Part shown: in pieces, positions 1 through 4,176 of the stretch
Layout: the number at the start of each line of letters is the position of its first letter
Numbering within the stretch: the first letter of the stretch is position 1
Source of the DNA: Candidatus Niyogibacteria bacterium CG10_big_fil_rev_8_21_14_0_10_42_19
GTDB lineage: Bacteria; Patescibacteriota; Minisyncoccia; 1-14-0-10-42-19
Assembly (NCBI GenBank): GCA_002774705.1
Contig: PFCN01000024.1
Span: forward strand, 1 to 5,351
Length of the DNA: 5,351 nt
Reading direction: 5' to 3'
Program-made: the position numbers and the translations under genes
The notes under the pieces: generated by a model
The model's input: only the letters and a program-made list of their open reading frames with translations
What the model was told of the DNA's origin: nothing
Databases searched by the model: none

Positions 1-307
1 TTTTTAAACGAGCTGCTTTTATATAAGGAGAATCAGCCGGTACTCCGGGGCCTTTTATAATCATATCTGCATTTAAAAAATCATCTTTTAAATGACCGCC
101 AAGATGATATTTAACACCCTTTATTTTTTTTAATTCATTTAATGATGTTTTTAGTTCTTTTTTTGTTTTTAGGTCGGTAATCGTTATATCCGCTTTCATG
201 CTCCGAAGCCATTTAACGCTCTCTACTCCGCCCCCATGCAAGCCCAAACCTACGACCAAAACCTTTTTATTTTTAACCAAAAATTCACCTTGACCGCCGT
301 GTCCCAT
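1..307 (-). CDS. murD: MurD, UDP-N-acetylmuramoylalanine--D-glutamate ligase, N-terminal part (runs off window)
   Basis: This is the 5' end of a gene that leaves the window at base 1; 102 codons are visible. MurD is the cytoplasmic ligase that adds D-glutamate to UDP-MurNAc-L-alanine using ATP, in peptidoglycan precursor synthesis. The visible part is the N-terminal Rossmann-like domain that binds the UDP moiety. A beta strand leads into the glycine-rich turn KVLVVGLGLHGGG (residues 15-27). This is followed by KWL, a strand ending ITITD (41-45), and IIKGPGVP (83-90), the counterpart of the family's S/GPGxP segment. The GLGLHGGG form is, as I recall, typical of CPR MurD proteins. The start is uncertain: ATG at 307-305 gives an unusual MGHGGQGEF leader with no ribosome site. 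TTG at 280-278, preceded by AAGGTGA, gives MVKNKKVLVVGLG, which fits the family better. It is divergent from the hydrolase. The Mur ligase family is near certain; MurD rather than a sister Mur ligase is likely. Confidence 0.85.
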   Translation of the reverse strand, partial: MGHGGQGEFLVKNKKVLVVGLGLHGGGVESVKWLRSMKADITITDLKTKKELKTSLNELKKIKGVKYHLGGHLKDDFLNADMIIKGPGVPADSPYIKAARLK

Positions 308-315
308 AGTGGTAG

Positions 316-321
316 TTTATA
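316..321 (-). promoter_or_regulatory. Possible -10 element for murD
   Basis: Read on the minus strand, TATAAA lies 8 bases before the ATG at 307. A transcript starting 6-8 bases downstream would begin at or near that ATG. This would suit either leaderless translation from ATG or a short leader carrying the AAGGTGA that precedes the TTG at 280. No convincing -35 box is visible, and the 58-base divergent spacer is AT-rich, so chance matches are easy. Confidence 0.3.
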
Positions 322-353
322 TTAAAATTCAGACTTTAAAAACATTTATTAAA

Positions 354-360
354 AAGGAGG
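354..360 (+). promoter_or_regulatory. Strong Shine-Dalgarno deciding the hydrolase start
   Basis: AAGGAGG sits 5 bases before the ATG at 366. This settles the start: an in-frame upstream GTG/ATG-type extension from 309 is possible in the open frame but has no ribosome site and would add a Lys-rich leader foreign to the fold. It is the most canonical ribosome site in the window and contrasts with argS and smpB, which have none. Confidence 0.85.
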
Positions 361-365
361 GTGAG

Positions 366-1115
366 ATGACGTTCTTTAAAATATCCAGACAGGTAATAAA
401 ACCCCTGAATATCCCAGTAACAAAATACATCCCGTATGGACCGGAGCGCCATACTGTCCTTTTTATCCACGGGGGCAGTAAGGTCTTTTCCCAAGGATTA
501 TTCAACAAAAATATTTTTAAAATACTCGCTCTATCCGGAATGTGCTCGGTAACGTTCGACTTCCGCGGAATGATCCTGGGGGGGCCAGATTTTTATGAAA
601 CCGGCCTCCACACAAGGATACAAGATGCGGATGCCGTAATAGACCATTTAAAATTGGATCAACCCTCTATTACAAATAAATTAACCGTTATTGGTTTAAG
701 CATGGGAGCGTGCGTTGCCGCCCATATCGCGAATAAACACAAACCAAAAAACTTGATCCTTGTGGCCCCTGCCGTTTACGATAAAAAATTAGTTGAAGAA
801 CAAGTTCCTTTCGGAGAAAGATTCAGCGAGATTATCAGAAAAAAGGACAGCTGGAAAGCATCCGACTCTTTCAAATTCATGGAACAATACTTCGGTTCTT
901 TTCTCGTAGTGCAATATCAAAAAGATGAAGTCGTCCCTCACGAGGTCCCGTTCATGCTTTTTCTGGCTAATCACCACTTCTTTGATAAAGAAGAACGAGA
1001 CTCCTCTTTTACTGTGCTTAAAAACCTGACCCACATAAACCTTTTCAGCTCAAAAAATAAAAAAGAAAAAATGTTCTTAAGCCACCTCCTCCCGTGGATT
1101 GAAGAACGAATTTAA
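366..1115 (+). CDS. Alpha/beta hydrolase, probable serine hydrolase of unknown substrate
   Basis: The 249-residue product is a small cytosolic alpha/beta hydrolase with no signal peptide or membrane segment. Motifs appear in the expected order. They are strand-HGG (FIHGG, 33-37, oxyanion region), DFRG (65-68), and the nucleophile elbow G-L-S-M-G (110-114, Ser112). Asp187 in QKDEVVP is the likely acid, placed as in many prolyl-oligopeptidase/DLH-like hydrolases, and His223 in NLTHI is the likely base. All three catalytic positions are therefore filled and the enzyme should be active. The length matches a minimal core without a large lid. Substrate cannot be told: esterase, dienelactone-hydrolase-like and aminopeptidase-like relatives share this layout. 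It is a single gene, divergent from murD and closed by its own terminator, so context gives no pathway. The fold is secure; the function is open. Confidence 0.87.
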   Translation: MTFFKISRQVIKPLNIPVTKYIPYGPERHTVLFIHGGSKVFSQGLFNKNIFKILALSGMCSVTFDFRGMILGGPDFYETGLHTRIQDADAVIDHLKLDQPSITNKLTVIGLSMGACVAAHIANKHKPKNLILVAPAVYDKKLVEEQVPFGERFSEIIRKKDSWKASDSFKFMEQYFGSFLVVQYQKDEVVPHEVPFMLFLANHHFFDKEERDSSFTVLKNLTHINLFSSKNKKEKMFLSHLLPWIEERI

Positions 1116-1145
1116 AAACTCCGGCATATCGGAGTTTTTTTATTT
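1114..1145 (+). terminator. Intrinsic terminator of the hydrolase gene, probably bidirectional
   Basis: AAACTCCG (1116-1123) pairs perfectly with CGGAGTTT (1130-1137) around the 6-base loop GCATAT. Two more A-T pairs extend the stem into the stop codon. A run of T follows (1135-1141, then TATTTTT). On the other strand the same stem is followed by TTTTTAAA, so it could also stop leftward transcripts from argS, the convergent neighbour about 310 bases away, which has no good terminator nearer to its stop. Confidence 0.9.
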
Positions 1146-1216
1146 TTAGGACCCACTCGAAGTCGCGGGATATCCCATAGCATCTCTTATCCATTTGACT
1201 CGCAAGCTCGCTTGAG

Positions 1217-1263
1217 ATAAATGTTACTAAAATAATTATTTTAAGCGCTATAGCAACATTTAT
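1217..1263. repeat. Nested inverted repeat with two palindromes inside
   Basis: Outer arms ATAAATGTTACTA (1217-1229) and TAGCAACATTTAT (1251-1263) are inverted copies matching at 12 of 13 positions. Between them lie the 16-base perfect palindrome TAAAATAATTATTTTA (1228-1243) and the 6-base palindrome AGCGCT (1244-1249). As RNA or a cruciform this could form a stem carrying one large and one tiny internal hairpin. The role is unknown; no reading frame is associated. Confidence 0.7.
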
Positions 1264-1274
1264 ATTTCTTTTCT

Positions 1275-1300
1275 GAATACGCCACCCAAGTGGCGTATTC
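1275..1300. repeat. Perfect 11-bp palindrome, 4-base loop
   Basis: GAATACGCCAC (1275-1285) is the exact inverse complement of GTGGCGTATTC (1290-1300), with loop CCAA. No T-run follows on either strand, so it is not an ordinary intrinsic terminator. It could be an mRNA 3'-end stabiliser for argS read-through transcripts, a protein-binding site or a member of a dispersed repeat family. Confidence 0.8.
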
Positions 1301-1331
1301 ACGCCCCAAGACCCTTGCCTATTCCGCCGAA

Positions 1332-1367
1332 GCCCCACTTAGCGGGGCGAAGGCCGGTCGCCCTTCG
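1332..1367. repeat. Two adjacent GC-rich hairpins
   Basis: GCCCC (1332-1336) pairs with GGGGC (1344-1348). CGAAGG (1348-1353) pairs with CCTTCG (1362-1367), so the two stems share base 1348. Together with flanking TCCGCCGAAG they look like a worn copy of a GC-rich palindromic filler element. There is no T-run and no frame. Confidence 0.5.
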
Positions 1368-1412
1368 AGCTACAGAAAGGCGCACACTTTTTATCCTCCT
1401 CCGCCAGGGGCT

Positions 1413-1450
1413 ACGGAAGGATTGCGAGATGTCGCCTTCCGTGACATCTC
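1413..1450. repeat. Interlocked inverted repeats abutting the argS stop codon
   Basis: Two inverted repeats interleave in the order a-b-a'-b'. ACGGAAGG (1413-1420) pairs with CCTTCCGT (1435-1442), and GAGATGTC (1426-1433) pairs with GACATCTC (1443-1450). The b' arm touches the argS stop codon (1451-1453), so the first RNA made after argS translation ends is this structure. The one-base joints make a full pseudoknot strained, so two mutually exclusive hairpins are more likely. No T-run follows on the argS strand. Confidence 0.65.
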
Positions 1451-3046
1451 TTACATTTTATCGGGAGCGGATATACCCAGAGTATCGAGAATAATCTTAA
1501 AAACTACGCCTGACGCATAAACAAGCCCGAGACGTTCTTCATATATATCTTTGTCTTCAGTTATAACGCGATGGCGTTCATAAAAATTATGGAAATCGCG
1601 CGCAAGTTCATATGCGTATTTGGTAAGACGATTAACGTGATTATCCTCGGCTATTTCCTGAAAAACGCCGGGAAAAAATATTAATTTCTTGATAAGGACA
1701 ATTTCTTCCTTTTCTCTTAAATATTTATAGCCTCCTTTGCGCGGAACAATCTTTTTTCGTCCCGCTTTTTTCAGGATGTTCGCGATACGAGCATGCGCAT
1801 ATTGGATATAATAAACCGGATTTTTGACCGATCTTTCGCGAGCAAGCTTCAGATCAAAGTCCATGTGAGTATCGGATGTTTTTTCAAGAAAGAAAAACCG
1901 CGCGGCATCCAACCCCACCTCTCCGACCAGATCTTCAAGTGTTATGAATTTACCTTTGCGCTTGGACATTTTTACTTCTTTCCCCTGCTCAACAAGGCGA
2001 ACGAATTGGGTGATGATTATTTGTATATTTTCTTCTTCAAACCCAAGGGCTTTGAGTGAGGCCTTAAGACGCGGAGCATAGCCGTGATGATCCGCTCCCC
2101 AAATATTCACGATTCTATGGAATTTTCGCTTTTTTAATTTATTGAAATGATAGACAATATCCGTCAAAAAATATGTCGGCTCCCCCGTACTTCTTAAAAG
2201 AACCCGGTCTTCGGTATCGCCGAATTTTTCAGCCTTGAACCACAATGCCCCATCTTTTTCGTAAACCAGGTCTTTTTTTGCCAAAAATTTTTTCATTTTC
2301 TGCACTTCACCCGAAGCAAAAAGAGATTCTTCCGAAAAATAATTGTCATATTTTATGTTTAATTTTTTCTCTATGATTTTTTTATTTTTTTCCTGGATGA
2401 ATCTAGCGAGAGTAAAGCCGGCGTTCGCGGGAGTCATTTTTTTAATTTTCTTTACAAGAGCGGGGTTGTCTTTTATATACATATCAAAAACATAGGGATA
2501 GGCGTCATATTTTCCCTGACCGGTCTTACCTAGATTTTTTATCTGCTCGGAGGCTTTGGCGTTGTTTATATAATATTCACTTTTTGCCCCGTACCCACGC
2601 CTTTTTAATATCTTGACCAACACGTCACCAAAAAAAGCCCCCCTGCCGTTTCCTATATGTATGGGGCCGGTCGGGTTGGCCGATAAAAATTCCACCAGAA
2701 CTTTTTCTTTTTTAGTCATACTTTGCCCATATTTTTCTCTCCTCTTAAAAATGTTCAAGAATTCGGATTTTAACGCCTCTTCGGATAACCAAAAATTAAT
2801 AAATCCGGGGGGTAGCACTTTTATATCGAATTTTGGCAAGTCTTTGACCAACGAATAAATAAGCTCCCCCGCGATATCGGTGGGGGATTTTTTTAATTGT
2901 TTCGCAAGCACAAAAGCGACGTTGGTCGAAAAGTCGCCATGCGCGGTATTGGCCGGCGTCTCAACTGAAAAATTAGGCACCTCAATCTTGCCGTAAGTTT
3001 TAACTACGGCCTTATGGATAGAATCCCTAATCTCGTTATATAGCAT
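1451..3046 (-). CDS. argS: Arginyl-tRNA synthetase (ArgRS), class I
   Basis: The 531-residue enzyme charges tRNA-Arg with arginine using ATP in the cytosol. The N-terminal ArgRS-specific domain spans about residues 1-87 (NTAHGDFSTNVAF at 33-45). The catalytic core starts with SANPTGPIHIGN, where HIGN (130-133) is the HIGH signature with Asn in the last place, a variant known in this family. It continues through the WGADHHGY segment (316-323) to KMSKRKG (359-365), the KMSKS loop. The C-terminal all-helical anticodon-binding (DALR) domain covers about 410-531, with VYYIQYAHAR at its start and the classic ending LGISAPDKM. The protein is a little shorter than common bacterial ArgRS (about 550-590) but complete, with no frameshift. 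ATG at 3046 is preceded by no ribosome site; a -10-like TAGATT ends 6 bases before it, suggesting a leaderless message. It is divergent from smpB and convergent with the hydrolase. Confidence 0.97.
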   Translation of the reverse strand: MLYNEIRDSIHKAVVKTYGKIEVPNFSVETPANTAHGDFSTNVAFVLAKQLKKSPTDIAGELIYSLVKDLPKFDIKVLPPGFINFWLSEEALKSEFLNIFKRREKYGQSMTKKEKVLVEFLSANPTGPIHIGNGRGAFFGDVLVKILKRRGYGAKSEYYINNAKASEQIKNLGKTGQGKYDAYPYVFDMYIKDNPALVKKIKKMTPANAGFTLARFIQEKNKKIIEKKLNIKYDNYFSEESLFASGEVQKMKKFLAKKDLVYEKDGALWFKAEKFGDTEDRVLLRSTGEPTYFLTDIVYHFNKLKKRKFHRIVNIWGADHHGYAPRLKASLKALGFEEENIQIIITQFVRLVEQGKEVKMSKRKGKFITLEDLVGEVGLDAARFFFLEKTSDTHMDFDLKLARERSVKNPVYYIQYAHARIANILKKAGRKKIVPRKGGYKYLREKEEIVLIKKLIFFPGVFQEIAEDNHVNRLTKYAYELARDFHNFYERHRVITEDKDIYEERLGLVYASGVVFKIILDTLGISAPDKM

Positions 3047-3052
3047 GACTAT

Positions 3053-3061
3053 AATCTACCA
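3053..3061 (-). promoter_or_regulatory. Putative extended -10 for leaderless argS
   Basis: Minus-strand TGG-TAGATT ends exactly 6 bases before the argS ATG, so transcription would begin at or within a base or two of the start codon. The hexamer matches TATAAT at 4 of 6 and carries the extended TGn. The same arrangement occurs in front of the divergent smpB. No -35 box and no Shine-Dalgarno are seen. Confidence 0.5.
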
Positions 3062-3123
3062 TAAGAAAATCCCCACGCCAAAACCAGAACAACCAATAAA
3101 ACCCCGAATCAAAAGCCATTTTA

Positions 3124-3132
3124 TGGTATAAT
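3124..3132 (+). promoter_or_regulatory. Extended -10 promoter for leaderless smpB
   Basis: TGG-TATAAT is a perfect -10 with the extended TGn dinucleotide. It ends 6 bases before the smpB ATG at 3139, and transcription from it should start at or next to the A of ATG. There is no ribosome-binding sequence in TTTTAC, in agreement with a leaderless message. No TTGACA-like -35 lies at the usual distance, which an extended -10 can tolerate. This promoter probably also drives ssrA. Confidence 0.7.
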
Positions 3133-3138
3133 TTTTAC

Positions 3139-3582
3139 ATGCCAATCCTGCTGAAGAATAAAAAAGTATATTTTGACTACGAGGTACTTGAAGAATTCGA
3201 GGCCGGTTTGGAATTGAAAGGATATGAAGTTAAATCTCTCAGACAAAGTCGCGGTTCTATTTTGGGGGCGCGCGTAATAATACGAGGAGAGGAGGCATAT
3301 ATAATAGGAATGGAGATACCGCCATACCAACCGGCAAACACCCCTAAAGACTACGAACCGCAGAGAACACGAAAACTACTTTTAAAAAAACAAGAAATAA
3401 ATTATCTATTCGGCAAAGGAGAAGAACGAGGGTTGACAATTGTTCCAATTAAGGTATATTATAAGGGTCCTAAAATAAAGATAAAAATCGCAGTTGTCCG
3501 CGGACAGAAAAAATATGATAAAAGGCAGAAAATCAGAAAAAGGGAAGAAAAAAGGAAGATAGAAAGGGAGTTGAAAATATAA
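3139..3582 (+). CDS. smpB: SsrA-binding protein SmpB
   Basis: The 147-residue protein binds the tRNA-like domain of tmRNA and delivers it to stalled ribosomes for trans-translation. It has the complete SmpB layout. The N-terminal KNKKVYFDYEVLEEFEAG leads to GLELKGYEVKSLRQSRGSI (23-41), the conserved strand with Glu30 in YEVKSLR. PYQPANTPKDYEPQRTRKLLL (62-82) is the signature loop, and LTIVPIKVYYKGPKIKIKIAV (99-119) the late beta strands. The basic tail GQKKYDKRQKIRKREEKR (122-139) is the part that enters the decoding centre in place of a codon-anticodon helix. Length is normal. Its partner ssrA begins 4 bases after the stop codon, so the two are almost certainly co-expressed. The start is the first ATG, 6 bases after an extended -10, with no leader. 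Confidence 0.97.
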   Translation: MPILLKNKKVYFDYEVLEEFEAGLELKGYEVKSLRQSRGSILGARVIIRGEEAYIIGMEIPPYQPANTPKDYEPQRTRKLLLKKQEINYLFGKGEERGLTIVPIKVYYKGPKIKIKIAVVRGQKKYDKRQKIRKREEKRKIERELKI

Positions 3583-3583
3583 T
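3578..3583 (+). promoter_or_regulatory. TATAAT overlapping the smpB stop, doubtful ssrA promoter
   Basis: A perfect TATAAT overlaps the smpB stop codon but ends only 3 bases before the first base of mature tmRNA, closer than the usual 6-8. No -35 box is visible 16-18 bases upstream. Unless initiation is unusually close, ssrA is more likely cut by RNase P out of a joint smpB-ssrA transcript. Confidence 0.25.
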
Positions 3584-3586
3584 ATT

Positions 3587-3925
3587 GGGGATGACAGGCT
3601 TCGAAGAAGATCGAAGGCATATTGCTCAAGTTGAGGACGGAAAGTTCACCTCATAAATCATCTTTCCAACCCACTAAGTGCAAATAAACCTGCGCTTGCC
3701 TACGCTTAATATTGCGTAAGCCATCTTGCTTTCTGACGTCTCATAGGAAAAACAAGGTGTCACATTATGAGGCTCGGCAATTTTACGCCTCGGAAAATTG
3801 CAACACTAAGAGGCAAACTGCCGTTTTATTCGTCCGGCTTTACAACGGCAGAAACCAGCCGGAATAAACTTGTAAACCAATTTGCTCTAAATTTTCTGAC
3901 CCGGGTTCAAATCCCGGCATCTCCA
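3587..3925 (+). ncRNA. ssrA: Transfer-messenger RNA (tmRNA, 10Sa RNA)
   Basis: This 339-base one-piece tmRNA rescues ribosomes stalled on broken messages and tags the nascent chain for degradation, together with SmpB encoded just upstream. The acceptor stem GGGGATG (3587-3593) pairs with CATCTCC (3918-3924), discriminator A3925. The T arm is CCGGG-TTCAAAT-CCCGG (3901-3917). Helix 2 pieces include AGAAGAT/ATTTTCT and CAAGT/ACTTG. PK1 is TGAGG/CCTCA interleaved with GGAAAG/CTTTCC (3632-3667), just before the tag. PK2 lies at about 3734-3771 (TGAC/GTCA, CTCATA/TATGAG). PK3 lies at about 3769-3800 (GAGGC/GCCTC, CAATTTT/AAAATTG); its border with PK2 is uncertain. PK4 is CTGCCGTT/AACGGCAG with CCGGCT/AGCCGG (3818-3862). 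CCA is not encoded: CTG follows the discriminator, so CCA must be added enzymatically. A terminator follows 10 bases later. All four pseudoknots are present, so the gene looks functional. Confidence 0.97.
3680..3709 (+). other. tmRNA tag-peptide reading frame (ANKPALAYA-stop)
   Basis: After PK1, the frame starting with resume codon GCA (3680-3682) reads Ala-Asn-Lys-Pro-Ala-Leu-Ala-Tyr-Ala and ends at TAA (3707-3709). The stop lies at the loop side of a hairpin, TACGC (3701-3705) with GCGTA (3714-3718), the usual helix 5 arrangement. Ala-Asn at the start matches the common AAND/AANN beginning once the alanine carried by tmRNA is counted. The end LAYA differs from the usual ALAA. The other two frames give a stop at once or a longer, unlike peptide. 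Confidence 0.8.
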
Positions 3926-3935
3926 CTGCCAAAAC

Positions 3936-3968
3936 AAATCCCGCTTAATGCGGGATTTTCTTTTTTTT
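3936..3968 (+). terminator. Intrinsic terminator of smpB-ssrA
   Basis: AAATCCCGC (3936-3944) pairs perfectly with GCGGGATTT (3950-3958) around loop TTAAT. It is followed by TC and a run of eight T. It lies 10 bases after the mature tmRNA end, so a short trailer must be trimmed before CCA addition. On the opposite strand the stem is followed by GTTTTGG, a weak signal for the convergent right-hand operon. Confidence 0.93.
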
Positions 3969-3984
3969 GTGCTGTGGAAATGCA

Positions 3985-4006
3985 GCAGGCAAACTGCTTT
4001 GCCTGC
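3985..4006. repeat. Perfect 9-bp palindrome, 4-base loop
   Basis: GCAGGCAAA (3985-3993) and TTTGCCTGC (3998-4006) are exact inverse complements around CTGC. No T-run follows. The left arm and loop (AGGCAAACTGC, 3987-3997) are identical to 11 bases inside tmRNA PK4 (3811-3821). Confidence 0.75.
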
Positions 4007-4039
4007 GTCGGGAGTTGAAAGCCGCAGCGATGCGCGAGT

Positions 4040-4062
4040 TTTCCCGAGCCTGTCGAGGGAAA
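4040..4062. repeat. Imperfect hairpin with CCCGAGCCTGTCGAGGG core
   Basis: TTTCCC (4040-4045) pairs with GGGAAA (4057-4062). The core resembles the CCTGAGCCTGTCGAAGG-type palindrome that is dispersed in many bacterial genomes; that link is from memory and not tested here. Confidence 0.55.
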
Positions 4063-4068
4063 GGCAGA

Positions 4069-4087
4069 GTCCCGGTTACACCGGGAC
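4069..4087. repeat. Perfect 7-bp palindrome, 5-base loop
   Basis: GTCCCGG (4069-4075) and CCGGGAC (4081-4087) pair around TTACA. There is no T-run, so it is not a terminator. It lies between two other hairpins of the ssrA-downstream cluster. Confidence 0.7.
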
Positions 4088-4096
4088 GAGGCGTGG

Positions 4097-4121
4097 TGAC
4101 GGAAATTTTCCGTCAGGAAAA
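4097..4121. repeat. Palindrome with an alternative overlapping hairpin
   Basis: TGACGGAAA (4097-4105) and TTTCCGTCA (4107-4115) are perfect inverse complements around one base. An overlapping, exclusive hairpin pairs TTTTCC (4106-4111) with GGAAAA (4116-4121) around GTCA. It ends about 10 bases before the tmRNA 3'-end copy. Confidence 0.65.
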
Positions 4122-4128
4122 TTATCCA

Positions 4129-4160
4129 TGACCAAATCTCGGCATCTCCACCAAAACAAA
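4129..4160 (+). repeat. Degenerate second copy of the tmRNA 3' end, with CCA (possible att relic)
   Basis: CAAATCTCGGCATCTCCA (4133-4150) matches the tmRNA 3' end CAAATCCCGGCATCTCCA (3908-3925) at 17 of 18 bases. Both are followed by CCAAAACAAA (4151-4160 and 3929-3938), in the tmRNA copy after an extra CTG. Upstream, TGACC (4129-4133, its last C shared with the first block) matches TGACC before the T stem, but the 5' half of the T stem is missing, so this copy cannot fold as a T arm and is not functional. Unlike the real gene it has CCA directly after the discriminator. 3' ends of ssrA are well-known integration sites, and a displaced 3' end downstream is the usual trace. No integrase lies in the roughly 205 bases between, so a decayed partial duplication is the alternative. 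Confidence 0.7.
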
Positions 4161-4176
4161 AAACCCCTCGCGCCTT

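Larger units (their letters stand above)
1144..1450. other. Gene-free spacer rich in inverted repeats
   Basis: This 307-base stretch between the hydrolase terminator and the argS stop holds no believable gene. Open frames that cross it on either strand lack ribosome sites and family features. It is mosaic: an AT-rich left half (1144-1275) and a GC-rich right half (1276-1450). It contains at least five inverted repeats, the main ones listed separately, plus a weak one at 1192-1223 with arms CATTT/AAATG around CAAG/CTTG. The GC-rich part resembles the palindromic filler often seen between genes in CPR genomes; that resemblance is from memory. Confidence 0.6.

Noticed and set aside
290..323. TTGACC / TATATT promoter for the hydrolase
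   Set aside because: The spacing between the two boxes is 22 bases, too long for a sigma70 promoter.
1045..1338. Minus-strand frame of 97 codons across the hydrolase end and spacer
   Set aside because: It overlaps the hydrolase 3' end and its terminator in antisense and reads through several palindromes; no ribosome site.
1413..1450. CRISPR-like or riboswitch reading of the interlocked repeats
   Set aside because: There are no repeated spacer units, and the element is at the 3' end of argS rather than in front of a gene on the right strand.
1290..1520. Plus-strand frame of 76 codons
   Set aside because: It is antisense to the argS 3' end and composed of GC-rich repeat sequence; there is no ribosome site.
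3767..4018. Open plus-strand frame of 83 codons
   Set aside because: It lies across tmRNA PK3, PK4, the T arm and the terminator, so it is an accidental frame inside an RNA gene.
4131..4153. tRNA gene ending at CATCTCCACCA
   Set aside because: No matching acceptor 5' strand, D arm, anticodon arm or T stem is found upstream; only a tmRNA-like 3' end is present.
4152..4176. Terminator for the Cys-rich operon
   Set aside because: On the minus strand there is a T-run after GGCGCGAGGGG, but no stem of useful length forms before it.
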